DNA of 64,000 nt from Spisula solida (GCA_947247005.1 OX365956.1:1061501-1125500), one strand, 5' to 3'. Shown: positions 37,463-50,185, counted from the first letter of the stretch. A program made the numbers and translations. The notes: generated by a model not told the origin, from the letters alone.

Positions 37463-40400
37463 TATTTAACACTTTAGTGATTCTGAAATGTTGAAAACCA
37501 GGAGAGGTAACAATATCAATCAACGTTTTGAATACCTTGTATCCAGTTTTGCGATAAGATAATTAGTTTATGGAAATTAGGAGAAAATTAGTACAGCTTA
37601 AGCTATTGACTCTTCTGCAACTGCTAGTCTATATTCTTATGAACTAATTGCAAAAGGACTTTTCTCTAAAGTGGTCGGGATGCTTGTTAAACAAATATCT
37701 ATACTTTCGAGAGTTGATGTTTAAAACATTTGGAATAAATGACACATGATTTCAGCTATAGCTTTTTCTGCAAGTTTATAATAATGTAATATAGAATAAC
37801 TATACAGTAAATTCGCGATTTTAAGACATGAGAACATGCTGACACATCCATTTTAAGTTCTGTCGTAATATTTCATCCCGGTAGTCAGACGCTTTCAATG
37901 CCTCTTATTTACACAGATGTTAATTGAATTATTCTTATCGGAAAGGTTACTAAGTGCTTGCGAGTAGTATGATGAAATAACTGAATTGGTTACGCGTGTT
38001 TATAAAGGAATGTCAGCCAAATCCGAGTATTCTAGTAAGGTAGAGGACAGTTCTATACTTCTTCTTGGAACTGTGTATTGAGGGTCCAGGAGAACACTTT
38101 GAGAGTAAAGCGTGGGCGATTGAAACGTGACAGGTGCGTCGACGATTGATGACATCATGACGTCCGAACCATGCGCCGTGTGGCTATCAATCATCTTAAA
38201 AATCTTAAAATATTTATTGATACAAGTGTTATAATATATTGAACTTGTTAGTGTTTCTTAGTACCGAAGTGAATGTAGTTGATGATGACAAAACAAACAG
38301 AAAATTCACTGTCGTGATCAGGGTCCCATGGTAGCATGTTCTAAGGAGGGGGTGAATGAGGGTTGGAAGAAAATGTAGATGTATAGTGACCCCATAAATT
38401 TTGTGTTCTATCAGTTGTTTTGTAACTTATTATTGATTATAATTTAACAACTGACCAGCAGTAGTACTGTGAAACCTTCTTCAACTCAATGTTAATATCT
38501 GCTGTGAGCAAAGTGTAGTTTAACTTGTATACAGTCCAGAGAACAGCCTACATTTAGCTTGAAAATCCCTGTTTCTTCTCTCAGCTGGAATTGATATCTC
38601 AATTACCTGTTAATAGGGGTTCTAATTGCCACAAATGATTTGGTAACAGTTCATTTGGCCAGTGCTGGGTCAAACCACTGGCATACTATAAAATCTGCGC
38701 TGGGTCTGTGGGCAGGGCCCGTGGGCTGGGCTCGTGGGCTGGGCATATGGGTTGGGCTCTTTAGACATGACCTCAATTGTTTACATCTTTCAGCAGATGA
38801 ACTTCTACAAAAAGTTCAAATGAACAATTATAAGTTCAGACTAGGATAGCAGTTGGATAACCCCATAATTACAATTCCCAGTGAGATTCCCTGCAACTTA
38901 ATAACTACATAGAAATGTGATTTATTATAAAATATGATTATAAATAACAATGTAGTTCACCGATTCCAAAATTTCGCAGTTTCGTTTATATTTTGGAACT
39001 TTTACCCCAATTTTCTCAAAATGCTGAAGGGTGACACAATGGCACCCGTCAGAACTTCCATTCGAAAGGTCTTGTCTACTGAAATCAGCAAAGAAAAAAA
39101 CTTTATACTCCAATGCAAGGTATCTTGGGTTTGGGGCCGGACTACATGGTTTTAAATGTCGTCTTTTTCGTTGGGTAAACACTGTACTGTAGCAGCCGAC
39201 ATTGAAGTCCCACATCAATATAACATCCAGCCTGGATCAGCGGTTGCAATATTTCCCTGTTTTAAACAGTAACCGTCCTTAATTCGTAGTAGAACATGTG
39301 GAAGAGTCTAAAAAAGATCATGCTTAAACTGCGATCCTATTTTCGGGTTATATATGAGGTCTGTTAAATTACATTCTATGCTGTTTTAACATTCGTTAAT
39401 CATTTGTTTAATCATCGAATTAGGTTATTCAAATGAATAAGGAATTTGTTTATGTAAATAATCAAAATGCAGGGCTCTACAATAGAACAGCGTCCGGGAC
39501 AACTCTTAATCGAGCTCGGACAACTGATTATGCGCAAGAATTTAGTCCCGTCTACTCTTAATTCAATTGACAGCAAAATCGCACATTTTTTTTACTGACC
39601 AAAAAGTTCGTACAACCAACCTCTACATTCGAGATTTGATTCTGTATACCGAATTTTATGATCCAAGCATATATTTGCCTTCCGGACATCGAAATAAACT
39701 ATGTACGAGTCAGTTAATCCATGTCAGTTAGCAGTAATCAAGCGTCACAGGAGGTCCAATACATGTAAAAACAAATTGCAGACTTCGGCTAAGCTCCGCC
39801 TCTCTAATTTGATTGCATCAAACTCGGTACTGAAACATGCAACCGCGCACGTGGACTGTATTGGCTAGTAATTTTGGGATTAAAATCAATCGCTCACCAT
39901 GTAAACAGGCACGGAATAAAATGTATTGAATACCTTTTGCATAATTGTATAGGTAATTTCATAATAAAATATATTGCTAAGTTTGCAACCTCGTAATGCA
40001 GACAATCTTTTTTTAGCGGCGACTTTGATGTGACAGATGCGGCGTAAGTATTCGATATATGCGTGTATTATATTCAAGTATTAAAATTAATACAATATGA
40101 TTTATTCAGCAGACTTTTCAGATAAAAATTTTGCCATTTAAAAGCTATTTTAAACAAATCATAATTATGCTTCATTCTAGTATTCAACTGCCAGATACAA
40201 TTTTCCACCATACAAACATTCAACCTGTACCTGTACATTGTATACCTAAAATTAACTAGCAAGAGTGATCATGAATATCTTATGGTGATATTGTGATGAA
40301 GCTTGTCTGTAGAGACCACTACTCTAGTGGCTACATAGTATATTGTTCAAATCTGATAAGATGGCCATTAATCTCATACAGAACCAAAACTTGTGATTGC

Positions 40401-40576
40401 TGACCTGGGTTAACCTTTCAGATACCAGCTACAGCTATAAAATGCTGGCATTTACTCTAGGGGTTGTATAAGAAGGAACAGACTAAGACTGGCACCAGTG
40501 CTAAGTTGATATTTTTTGCTTAAACCAAAATTTACTATACTCATATTCAACATAAATTTACGTGTATCTAACAAAG
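37463..40576. other. Intron sequence without recognised features
   Basis: No convincing exon, RNA gene or transposon terminus found. A short GGGCTGGGC-type direct repeat lies at about 38700-38760. A 64-codon minus-strand frame (38000-38194) is serine-rich but has no recognisable motif or splice partner. Confidence 0.35.
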
Positions 40577-41331
40577 CTATAGATCAACCATATTTTAGAG
40601 CCGTGACTAACTTATGCAGCACAGTTGATTTACCCTAAAAGGGTATGTATACATAAGCAATACCAACATAAGTTACATAAGTAATTCATGCAAGTAACTG
40701 AATACATGGCGCAATGTTTACGGCGATGTCTTATGAGACTTAGTTTTCTATGATATTTTATATTTGCCATGGCTCTTATTTAATACCAAGTTATACTGGC
40801 AGTTGGCAAGGAGTTCATCTAAAAAATAGCCTCTAAGTGTATTAAACTTGTATTGACAGTTGGACAAAAACACTGGCATAAAATATTGCAATAAACGATC
40901 TTCAAGCACTCGCTATAAAATATTCAAATAAACAATCTGACTCAGAGAGGGACAAAACTGACGGGTTGTCAACGAACACACCAAGTAAAGTCGAAAATCT
41001 TTGACACGAGGTAAGTATTACATGTAGAATGAGAAATGAGAAAAATGAAATAAAATTGCTTTCAAACAATGTCTTCATATTCTTGATGATAAAGAAACAA
41101 AACAAATATAGTTGAGAAAAAATAGTGCTATTATGAGGGCTTGAACTCGCTTGTTTTTAGTCTGAAAATCAAGCTCTCTACTGGTACCGATGGAGCCAGC
41201 GATACTATATCTACTACATTTATATCAATGCATGTTAAAGACATCACAAACAGGTATATTCACACACCATGACTAAAACGTGTAGTCTCGGATTCTCCCG
41301 TCAAAGCTCAAAATTCGTGGATGATCTATAG
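40577..41331. mobile_element. TIR element with convergent tRNA-like sequences, copy 2
   Basis: Starts CTATAGATCAACCA and ends with the complement (TGGATGATCTATAG). It matches 22091-23400 in inverted orientation, including 'ccctaaaagggtatgtata', the tRNA-Arg-like GGCGATGTCTTATGAGACTTAG (about 40697-40745, truncated B box) and, on the minus strand, the other tRNA-like stretch (about 41133-41212). It lacks the ATGCCCCC insertion of copy 1. Confidence 0.6.
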
Positions 41332-41989
41332 TGAAGTAGCCAAAATTGCAATTGCAAAATGAAAGTATGTTGCCATGCTAGAATAGATCTTGACTTTACA
41401 CAGATACATTTAATTTAGGGGGTCAGCTTGCAGAATCAATACTATCTGTGTAATAGAGCAGCAATCCATGGGGTTTCAATTTGATAAACACCTATGATAA
41501 TTGCTTTTACAAAGCACTTGGTTTCTCATAAATTACTATTCGGAAAAAGTGCGTAATTTAACAACAATATTATTTAATTCTATAAATGGGATTTATGATA
41601 TATCTGATAATGGAGTATAGGTTTTATTTGGTAAATTCGTTGTCTGATATAGTATAAACAGCGATAAAGAGTGGAGGTGATGGAAACAACTTCAGGATAT
41701 TACACCAAGTAAGTACATTTACTTTGACCTTAAAATCTACAACACGAGTTATCATACCTTAGTATATATTAAGGATGTTTAGGACCTTTCTCCGACGTCA
41801 TCGGTAAAAAGTCGACTATAGGCCGAATCTAATGAAAATCTCCAGAAATATGCTTTAACATACTCTTTGATTATGTCGTTTTTAATTTTTCAAAATATTG
41901 CTTCATTTCCTAGCAACATGACGCTATGTACATAGGGCGGAAAATTAATGTTTTAATGTCATAATTCGGTTAGAATAAGGTCTATTTAA
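41332..41989. other. Intron sequence without recognised features
   Basis: AT-rich spacer between the tRNA-like TIR element and palindromic satellite block B. Nothing supported. Confidence 0.4.
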
Positions 41990-44395
41990 GGAATATTCTG
42001 CCTTTAATAGTTAGCAGAATATTCTGCCTTTCGAGAAAGCAGAACGTTCTGCCTTTCGAGAAAGCAGAACATTCTGCCTTTTATAGTTAGCAAATAATCA
42101 GCTGTTTGAGATAGCAGAATATTCTGCCTTTCATTGATAGCTGAATTTTCTGGAGAAAGCAGAATATTCTGCTTAATATTATGCCTTTTATAGATAGCAG
42201 AACATTTTGCCTTTCGAAAAGCAGAACATTCTGCCTTTTGAAAAGCAGAATGTTCTGCCTTTCATAGGTAGCAGAGCATTCTGCCCCCAGAGAAAGCAGA
42301 ATATTCTGCCTATTATAGTTAGCAGAATATTCTGCCTTTCGAGAAAGCAGAACATTCTGCCTTTCATAGTTAGCAGAGCATTCTGCCTCCAGAGAAAGCA
42401 GAACATTCTGCCTTTCATAGTTAGCAGAGCATTCTGCCTCCAGAGAAAGCAGAATATTCTGCCTATTATAGTTAGCAGAATATTCTGCCTTTCGAGAAAG
42501 CAGAACATGCTGCCTTTCGAGAAAGCAGAACATTCTGCCTTTTATAGTTAGCAAATAATCAGCTTTTTGAGATAGCAGAATATTCTGCCTTTCATTGACA
42601 GCTGAATTTTCTGGAGAAAGCAGAATATTCTGCTTAATATTATGCATTTGATAGATAGCAGAACATTCTGCCTTTCGAAAAGCAGAGGATTCTGCCTCCA
42701 GAGAAAGCAGAATATTCTGCCTTTTAAAGTTTATAGTTAGCAGAATATTCTGCCTTTCGAGAAAGCAGAACATTCTGCCTTTCGAGAAAGCAGAATGTTC
42801 TGCTTTTCGAAAGGCAGAATGTTCTGCTATCTATCAATGGCATAATATTAAGCATATTATGCCATTGATAGATAGCAGAACATTCTGCCTTTCGAAAAGC
42901 AGAACATTCTGCCTTTCATAGTTAGCAGAGCATTCTGCCTCCAGAGAAAGCAGAATATTCTGCCTTTTATAGTTAGCAGAGCATTCTGCCTCCAGAGAAA
43001 GCAGAATATTCTGCCTTTCGAGAAAGCAGAACATTCTGCCTTTTATAGTTAGCAAATAATCAGCTTTTTGAGATAGCAGAATATTCTGCCTTTCATTGAT
43101 AGCTGAATTTTCTGGAGAAAGCAGAATATTCTGCTTAATATTGTGCCTTTGATAGATAGCAGAACATTCTGCCTTTCGAAAAGCAGAACATTCTGCCTTT
43201 TGAAAAGCAGACCATTCTGCCTTTCATAGGTAGCAGAGCATTCTGCCTCCAGAGAAAGCAGAATATTCTGCCTTTTATAGTTAGCAGAGCATTGTGCATC
43301 CAGAGAAAGCAGAATATTCTGCCTATAATAGTTAGCAGAATATTCTGCCTTTCGAGAAAGCAGAACATTCTGCCTTTCGAGAAAGCAGAACATTCTGCCT
43401 TTCGAGAAAGCAGAACATTCTGCCTATTATCGTTAGCAAATAATAAGCTTTTTGAGATAGCAGAATATTCTGCCTATTATAGTTAGCAGAACATTCTGCC
43501 TTTCGAGAAAGCAGAACATTCTGCCTATTATCGTTAGCAGAATATTCTGCCTTTCATTGATAGCTGAATTTTCTGGAGAAAGCAGAACATTCTGCTTAAT
43601 ATTATGCATTTGATAGATAGCAGAACAATTCTGCCTCCAGAGAAAGCAGAATATTCTGCCTTTTAAAGTTTATAGTTAGCAGAATATTCTGCCTTTCGAG
43701 AAAGCAGAACATTCTGCCTTTCGAGAAAGCAGAACATTCTGCCTTTTATAGTTAGCAAATAATCAGCTTTTTGAGATAGCAGAATATTCTGCCTTTCATT
43801 GATAGCTGAATTTTCTGGAGAAAGCAAAATATTCTGCTTAATATTATGCCTTTGATAGATAGCAGAACATTCTGCCTTTCGAAAAGCAGAACATTCTGCC
43901 TTTTATAGTTAGCAGAATAGTCTGCCTTTCGAGAAAGCAGAACATTCTGCCTTTCATAGTAAGCAGAGCATTCTGCCTCCAGAGAAAGAGGAATATTCTG
44001 CCTTTTAAAGTAAGCAGAGCATTCTGCCTCCAGAGAAAGCAGATAATCTGCCTTTTATAGTTAGCAGAATATTCTGCCTTTTATAGTTAGCAGAATATTC
44101 TGCCTTTCGAGAAAGCAGAACATTCTGCCTTTCGAGAAAGCAGAACATTCTGCCTTTTATAGTTAGCAAATAATCAGCTTTTTGAGATAGCAGAATATTC
44201 TGCCTTTCATTGATAGCTGAATGTTCTGGAGAAAGCAGAATATTCTGCTTAATATTATGCCTTTGATAGATAGCAGAACATTCTGCCTTTCGAAAAGCAG
44301 TATATTCTGCATCCTGCCTAAAATGTTCTGCTAATTTTGTCCCCCCACAAAAAGGACATCTGGATTTTCCTTTTCTTTTCTGGACAGCCTTATAG
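41990..44395 (-). repeat. Palindromic satellite block B, inverted relative to block A
   Basis: The same GCAGAATATTCTGC satellite and the same spacers, in reverse orientation. The right border (ACTGCATCCTGCCTAAA-like text, then GTCCCCCCACAAAAAGGACA and CTGGATTTTCC, to CTGGACAGCCTT) is the complement of the left border of block A at 25025-25105. The two blocks are about 15 kb apart in the same intron. The 228-codon minus-strand frame 42087-42773 is a read-through of the repeat. Confidence 0.9.
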
Positions 44396-44432
44396 GTTGA
44401 ATCAATTTTTAGGGAGTTACAGCTCTGTGTTT

Positions 44433-44798
44433 AGCTCACATGCGACAAAGTGGCAAGGTGAGCTTTTGTGATTGTTTTTGTCCATTGTCCGTCTGTCTCT
44501 ACATTTCACCGTTAACACTCTAGCATTTTGCTTTGATCTACCTCAAACTTGGTCAGTAGTTGTATCTCAATGAAATCTAGGTCAAGTATGAAGTTGGGTC
44601 ATGTGGGGCCAAAAACTGGGTCAAAAGGTCAAATAAAAGGAAAACCTTGTTTACACTATGGAGGCCACGTGCACAGTTTTGCTTTGACCTTCATCAATTT
44701 AAATACTCAAAACAATTATCTTGATTACCTTAAGGTCAAGTTCAAAGTTTGACCATGTTTAGCAGGTGAGCGCCACAGGATCTATGATCCTCTTTTTT
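44433..44798 (+). repeat. Short HINE-like element
   Basis: AGCTCACATGCGACAAAGTG with the hairpin GGCAAGGTGAGC at the 5' end, two cores, then AGCAGGTGAGCGCCACAGGA, TCTATGATCCTCTTTTTT. A diverged copy of the same architecture. Confidence 0.55.
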
Positions 44799-44922
44799 AC
44801 ACTTATAAATTTTGTCCGGGCTATTCCTCTGTAACTGCTTGTAGTATTTCATCGACACTTTGCTTGACTGACCAGTACCAAGTTGTGCATATCTTAGCGG
44901 ACATAGGTTGTATCAATATTAA

Positions 44923-46516
44923 CCCTTATCGTGCTAGATTCCCAGTGGGCTTATCAGCTGACTAGTGTTGAATTATATTAGCAGTCTACTGAGATAAAAA
45001 TCTCATCTGATAGTGTCTCTGTTCAGTACCTCATCAATGATATAAACCCTATACTTTATACAAAGAAGATGAAATAAGCTATACATTGATATAAGTTTGA
45101 TAATTATTGGTATTACACGTTATGATATTCAGCAGTAAATAAATGCAATGTGAAATATTTCCATGCACTTCAAACATAACGCTATGCTAAGTGTTATGAT
45201 GTAGGCCGAATAATTTATTCCGACTAAAACTGTCAGAATAGAATGATGCATTTATTTCAATTATTAATTTTAAATTATTAAAGTGTCGTGCTCAAGGTGA
45301 GCTTTTGTGATCACCCTTTTGTCCGTCGTCCACCGTCAACAATTGGACTGTTAACATTCTAGAGGTCATAATGTTCACTTAATTTTTTTAAACTTGGTCA
45401 CAATGTTTGTGTCTTTGAAATTTAGGTCAAGTTCGTAATTGGGTCATCTAGGGTAAAAAACTAGGTCACCAGGTCACATCGAAGAAAAACCTTGTTAACA
45501 CTCTAGAGGTCACATTTTTTACATAATCTTAATGAAACTTGGTCACAATGTATGTCTCTATGAAATCCAGGTCAAGTTGGTAATTGGGTCATCTGGGGTC
45601 AAAAACTAGGTCACTAGGTCACATCGAAGAAAAACCTTGTTAACACTCTAGAGGTTACATTTTTTACATAATCTTAATGAAACTTGGTCACAATGTATGT
45701 CTCTATGAAATCTAGGTCAAGTTTGTAATTGGGTCATCTGGGGTCAAAAACTAGGTCACTAGGTCACATCAAGGAAAAACCTTGTTAACACTCTAGATGT
45801 CACATTTTTTACATAATCTTAATGAAACTTGGTCAACATTTATGTCTCTATGTAATCTAGGTCAGGTTCGTAGTTGTGTCATCTAGGGTCAAAAACTAGG
45901 TCACCAGGTCAAATCAAAGAAAAACCTTCTTAGCACTCTAGAGGTCACCTGCTTTACCTAATCTATACGAAACTTGGTCACAATGTTTGTCTGTATAAAA
46001 TCTAGGTCAAGGTTGTAAATGGGTCATCTGTTGTCAAAAACTAGGTCACAAGGTCGCATCAAAGAAAAACTTTGTTTACATATGGGGTCAAAAACAAGGT
46101 CACCAAGTCACTGATTCTGCCTAAACTGCTAGTCATCAGGTGAGCGCTATAGGGCCAACGGCCCTCTTGTTCCAATTTCATTGGAAAAATACTGTTAATG
46201 TGAATTTTCCTCATATATTCGCTGTAAAACATTGTGCGCATTCCTAGCCGATTGACAGCCATTTTAGTTCCGGAATTCCCAACAAATGTTAGACGGTGAT
46301 TTTAACATACTTGGTCGTAGATTGGCCGATGTTATTTTTAGAAATAGTTACGTAATTTACTACTGAATAAATTTTAGTTAAATTTCATACATGAATACTA
46401 CAAGCTTAAAAGCCAAACCCGCTAGCGCAGCTGTATAGCGCGACTTACAGTCGCCCTCAGCAGTGGTGGAAAGTATCGTGTAGCGCGACTCTGAATCGCG
46501 ATGAGCACGATAAGGG
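44923..46516. mobile_element. 1594-bp piggyBac-like element with TTAA duplication
   Basis: CCCTTATCGTGCT follows TTAA (44919-44922). Its complement AGCACGATAAGGG precedes TTAA (46517-46520). TTAA plus CCC-starting short inverted repeats is the piggyBac pattern. There is no transposase; the interior is largely a HINE-like insertion (45291-46171). Confidence 0.7.
45291..46171 (+). repeat. HINE-like element nested in the piggyBac-like element
   Basis: Truncated 5' hairpin (GGTGAGCTTTTGTGATCACC, GTCCGTCGTCC), about five 145-bp-type cores with GTTAACACTCTAGAGGTCAC, and the 3' end CATCAGGTGAGCGCTATAGG, GCCAACGGCCCTCTTGTT. Confidence 0.65.
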
Positions 46517-46924
46517 TTAAAATAGTTTTGTTTGTTTTATAACACGTAGCACGTATAGTTGTGCATCTTGTCAGCACACATTTTTGGATCAATTTTATGG
46601 GAGTTATTGCCCTTTGTGTTTTATGTTTGTAAATTTTGTCCGCACTATTTCTCGGTAATTTTTGGTGGGATTTCAATGAAACTTTCAAAAGTCTTATCCG
46701 TACCAGGAATTATTGCCTTTTTATATTTTCACTTATGATTTTGTATGCGCTATTGCTTATGATTGCAGCTGTTAACCATACTTTGCAAGATTCATCAGTT
46801 CTGAAGCTTGACTAGATATATATGTATATTATCATAATATAGATGTCCCATACTAAGTCAAGCAGCATCTGTGGGGTATTTATCACATTCAGTGACATTT
46901 CTTGTTTCTTCTAAATACAGAATA

Positions 46925-47080
46925 TCACTGCAGTTTGTTGATCCGTTGGGCCGTATTACCTCGAGTTGCTTGTGTAATGCCATAATCTCACGAGACCACT
47001 AGGTCGAGCGAGATGCGATATTGCACAAGTAACAAGAGGTAATACCGCTTAACATATCAACACAACTGCAGCAATGCAAT
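46925..47080. mobile_element. Foldback MITE-like repeat upstream of exon 6
   Basis: CTGCAGTTTGTTGAT and GTATTACCTCGAGTTGCTTGTG at the left are mirrored by 'aagtaacaagaggtaatac' and ATCAACACAACTGCAG at the right, arms of about 60 bp. It lies about 480 bp before the NACHT exon acceptor. Confidence 0.55.
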
Positions 47081-47561
47081 ATTCCTTTTATATTAAATAT
47101 ATCTACAAAATTGAAAACAAAAACGCTTTTACGTGCTAATATGCATTTATTTAATGTGAACACATTGGCGTGAATGACGTCATGAACGTCGGCATATAAT
47201 GTGACGTCCATTCATAAAAAGGTAATTGTTTACGTCATAATGTCTCTGACGTTGGCATATATATAATTTATATTCGGCATATAACTCATCAGACATGCGT
47301 GATACGGATTTGAAAACCAGACGTGTACTAGTATGACACGGAAAATGCAATCTGTCACATTGTATTCCACAGTGCGATTTGGTCTGTATTCGTGGCAATA
47401 CATTGCTAGGCATATAATGAAATTAAATAACAACCTGTACTTACTAGGTATTTTAAAAGCAGCAGACGACCCAATGCAATATTCCTCCCAAACACAGTGA
47501 AAATATGAGTATGGTACATTTTGTAACACATTTAATAAATGAAATCATTAAATATTTTCAG

Positions 47562-50185
47562 ATATTCAGCAAAAGCTGATGAACATCTACCAACGTGACT
47601 GCCGATTGTTACAAGTGTCTCCATTCATTGAAGATGACAATGGAGAACTCATGTGTATGTACCAAAGACCAACACTGCACCATACAGTATATGATAGAGA
47701 TCTACAAAAGGACAAAATTGAGAACATTTCATCTTATGAAGAAATATTCTGTAAGAAAGATGAAACATTCAAGCGTGTGTATATCACTGGTGATGCAGGT
47801 GTTGGTAAAACATCATTGTGTAGGCGTATGTGTTTGTTATGGAGCATGTCAAGGTTGGGTAACTATGATGGAAATGACGAGCATATGAAGAAAGATATAA
47901 AGTATTTGGAGAAATTTGACTTCTTATTTCATGTGTCTTTAGGTGCTTCTGATAAGAGAGATATGATTATGATGATTATTGACCAGTTGTTTTACACCGA
48001 ATGTGAGGCGGAAAGGACATCTATGTATACATTGATTAAGCATATACTTGATCAGCATGCTTGTCTTGTCGTGTTAGATGGCTTTGATGAATGGACTCCA
48101 AAAACGAGCGGTAAATTTGACGCCAAGACCCCTAAAGGGATAGAATCAGAGAAATGTGTATTCCTGACTATGTGCAGGCCATACAAACTTGAAAATGTGC
48201 GACTTTCAGGGAAGGACATTGATCATCAAGTGGAGATGACAGGAATTCACGGATCGTCTGCTGAGCATTATGTTGCGAAAGTGGTGGAATATATGAACAA
48301 GAAAAACAAAGATAACAAAAATCCAGAACAATTCTTACAAGAAATCAAGCGGTGTAAACTGTATGAACATTTATGTATACCAATGGTTTCTTCTCATCTC
48401 ATTGTGGTTTGGTGGTTTAACCAAACACTGACTGATGTTTCGAAATCATTGTTGTATGGTAAAATTGTAGAAATGCTGTTTAAAAGAGCAGAGAGAAAGG
48501 TCGAATTTCCTTCATCAGCAGCTTGTAAGCATAAGCTTCCCAACTGTTTTTCACCCCTTGATTACATGTATATACATGAACATGTTTCCTTATTACAGAA
48601 AGTATGTTTGCTTTCATTCAACTCATTATTTCAACAAGATGCTTGTGCATCAACCCTGGTATTTACCAAGAGACAGTTAATGTCATCACCATATTTGTTT
48701 ACTACTGATGAAATGGATTTTGTCTGTAAAGTAGGTATTATATCAAAGAATAAGGTTATAGGTTGTTTTGAAGACCCGAAACAAAAACTTTCCTTTGTGC
48801 ACAAAAGTTACATTGAATTCTTTGGTGCATTATATGTTTCATCATTTGACTCTAGTAACAGGATAGATAGCATTGTTAAGGAATGGACATCTTTAGATGA
48901 TGTATTGCAATATGCAAACTTCTTCCAGTTCCTTGCCGGGTTGTCGTCTCAAAAACTAAATGTTTTACTTGAAAATATGTATACATTCTTATCAGATCAT
49001 TTAAATTCATGGAGAAAATATTCAATCTTCAATTATGAAATTCCAAAATTTTACCAGAATCAACTGAATTTACTACAAACTGCTGTGGTCACTTGTTTTA
49101 TTGAATGCAGCAGATCTAATGATCAAAATGTTTACTTGAAACTTGAAGATTTCATTATTGACAACAATTATGATGTTGACATTTTGAGACAACTTTTTCT
49201 GTTAAATACAACATGTGTTAAATCTGTATATTCTGTTGAAGGTAAATATTATGATGAATTTGATGAGATCAAAAATCTGCAATGTTTACATGTTCGTAGA
49301 GTGTTGTCTGAGAATGTTGTAAAGTTCACCAAGTGCATGTTAAGTAATCAATCCACTCTGCATACTGTTTGTATTGGTAATGACTCTACATACCCAAACC
49401 CATTGTTACCAGAACTTCCTGTGAGAAGTCTCCATCAACTAACTTCATTATCTCTGTGTAGTGTTACAATACAACATGAACAATTACATGATCTGGTGAC
49501 ATTTCTGTCAGATAATGTTCACTTTGAACATTTAAAATTGTACAGTGTGGATTGTGATAAACACATGTATGATGATAGTAAATGTGCAATAAAACTCAAC
49601 ATACAACAACATTCTACACTCCGTTCATTATGTCTGGATCTTGTTAATATATCATGTAGTTATGTTAACACTACCAGCTTAAAGTCTGTCAAATTGACTC
49701 CATTATCTGAGAGAATTTCTCATGATTATATTAATGTATTCAACAGTTTGAAGGATTCACAAATTGAACATCTTTATATCTATGGATATAACATGTTAGA
49801 TGATGAAACATTGAGATCATTGACGACTGCAGTAAACTCTCTGTCAAGTTTGAAGTATCTAACACTGCGGCATATGGAGTTTCCTTCAGATATTTTATTG
49901 CACCTACATTGTGATACAATACCAGTCAAGATAGTGCTGGTGTTGGTCACAATGAGTCGTCAATGGTTTCAATGTTTCATTGAAAGTTTGGTCAACAAGA
50001 AATCTGTGATAAAAGTTAAGTTACATTGGTGTACTATTACATCAGTTGATGGAGAACCTCGCAGGGAACTGTCGGAGGAGGAGTCTGTGGATTATATGGC
50101 TGAGTGGTTATCATCTATACAAACAGTCAACATAACACATAAAGATGATGACTGGTTAAACTTTGAAACAACAAGTTGCCAGTAA
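47562..50185 (+). CDS. Exon 6: NACHT NTPase and LRR-like C-terminus
   Basis: A single 2624-nt exon with the stop at 50183-50185, entered after ATATTTTCAG. Counted from the Met codon at 47579, residues 71-79 are GDAGVGKTS (Walker A) and residues 162-171 are CLVVLDGFDE (NACHT-type Walker B with the extra acidic residue). LTMCRPYKL near 200 resembles the sensor-1 strand. FVHKSYIEFFGALY near 415 matches the conserved F-x-H-x-x-x-x-E-F-x-A motif after the NLR winged helix. From about residue 560 on there are leucine-rich segments spaced like NLR ribonuclease-inhibitor-type LRRs (LTSLSL, LRSLCLDL, LKYLTLRHMEF). The family binds ATP or dATP and oligomerises on ligand sensing. Upstream exons put a HEPN domain in front, so this is not a stand-alone NACHT gene. 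The ligand is unknown. Confidence 0.9.

Larger units (their letters stand above)
2561..50185 (+). other. Gene model: six-exon Ig-HEPN(DZIP3)-NACHT-LRR protein, 1225 aa
   Basis: Whole-gene span. The coding exons are 2561-2594, 9734-10009, 13913-14289, 23915-23983, 24505-24802 and 47562-50185. All acceptors are AG and all donors GT (GTGAGT, GTAAGT, GTAGGT, GTAAGT, GTATGT). Junction phases match at all five introns (1,1,0,0,1) and the summed length, 3678 nt, is an exact multiple of three. Domain order in full-length numbering: N-terminus 1-11; Ig about 12-104; HEPN about 105-252 with the R227...H232 motif; helical linker about 253-352; NACHT about 420-600; helical/winged-helix part about 600-900; LRR-like repeats about 920-1190. 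No signal peptide or membrane segment is visible, so a cytosolic protein is expected. Additional Ig exons or 5' untranslated exons could have been missed, because phase-1/phase-1 Ig exons can be added without changing the frame. The role as a nucleotide-switched immune sensor or RNase is inferred from the domains. Confidence 0.82.

Noticed and set aside
38000..38194. 64-codon minus-strand frame, Ser-rich
   Set aside because: Amino-acid composition looks plausible, but no splice partner, start context or family resemblance supports it.
42087..42773. 228-codon open frame on the minus strand (and similar frames at 25247-26860 and 42188-43393)
   Set aside because: It is translation of the GCAGAATATTCTGC satellite. 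The same text is open in several frames on both strands and has no domain or codon signal.
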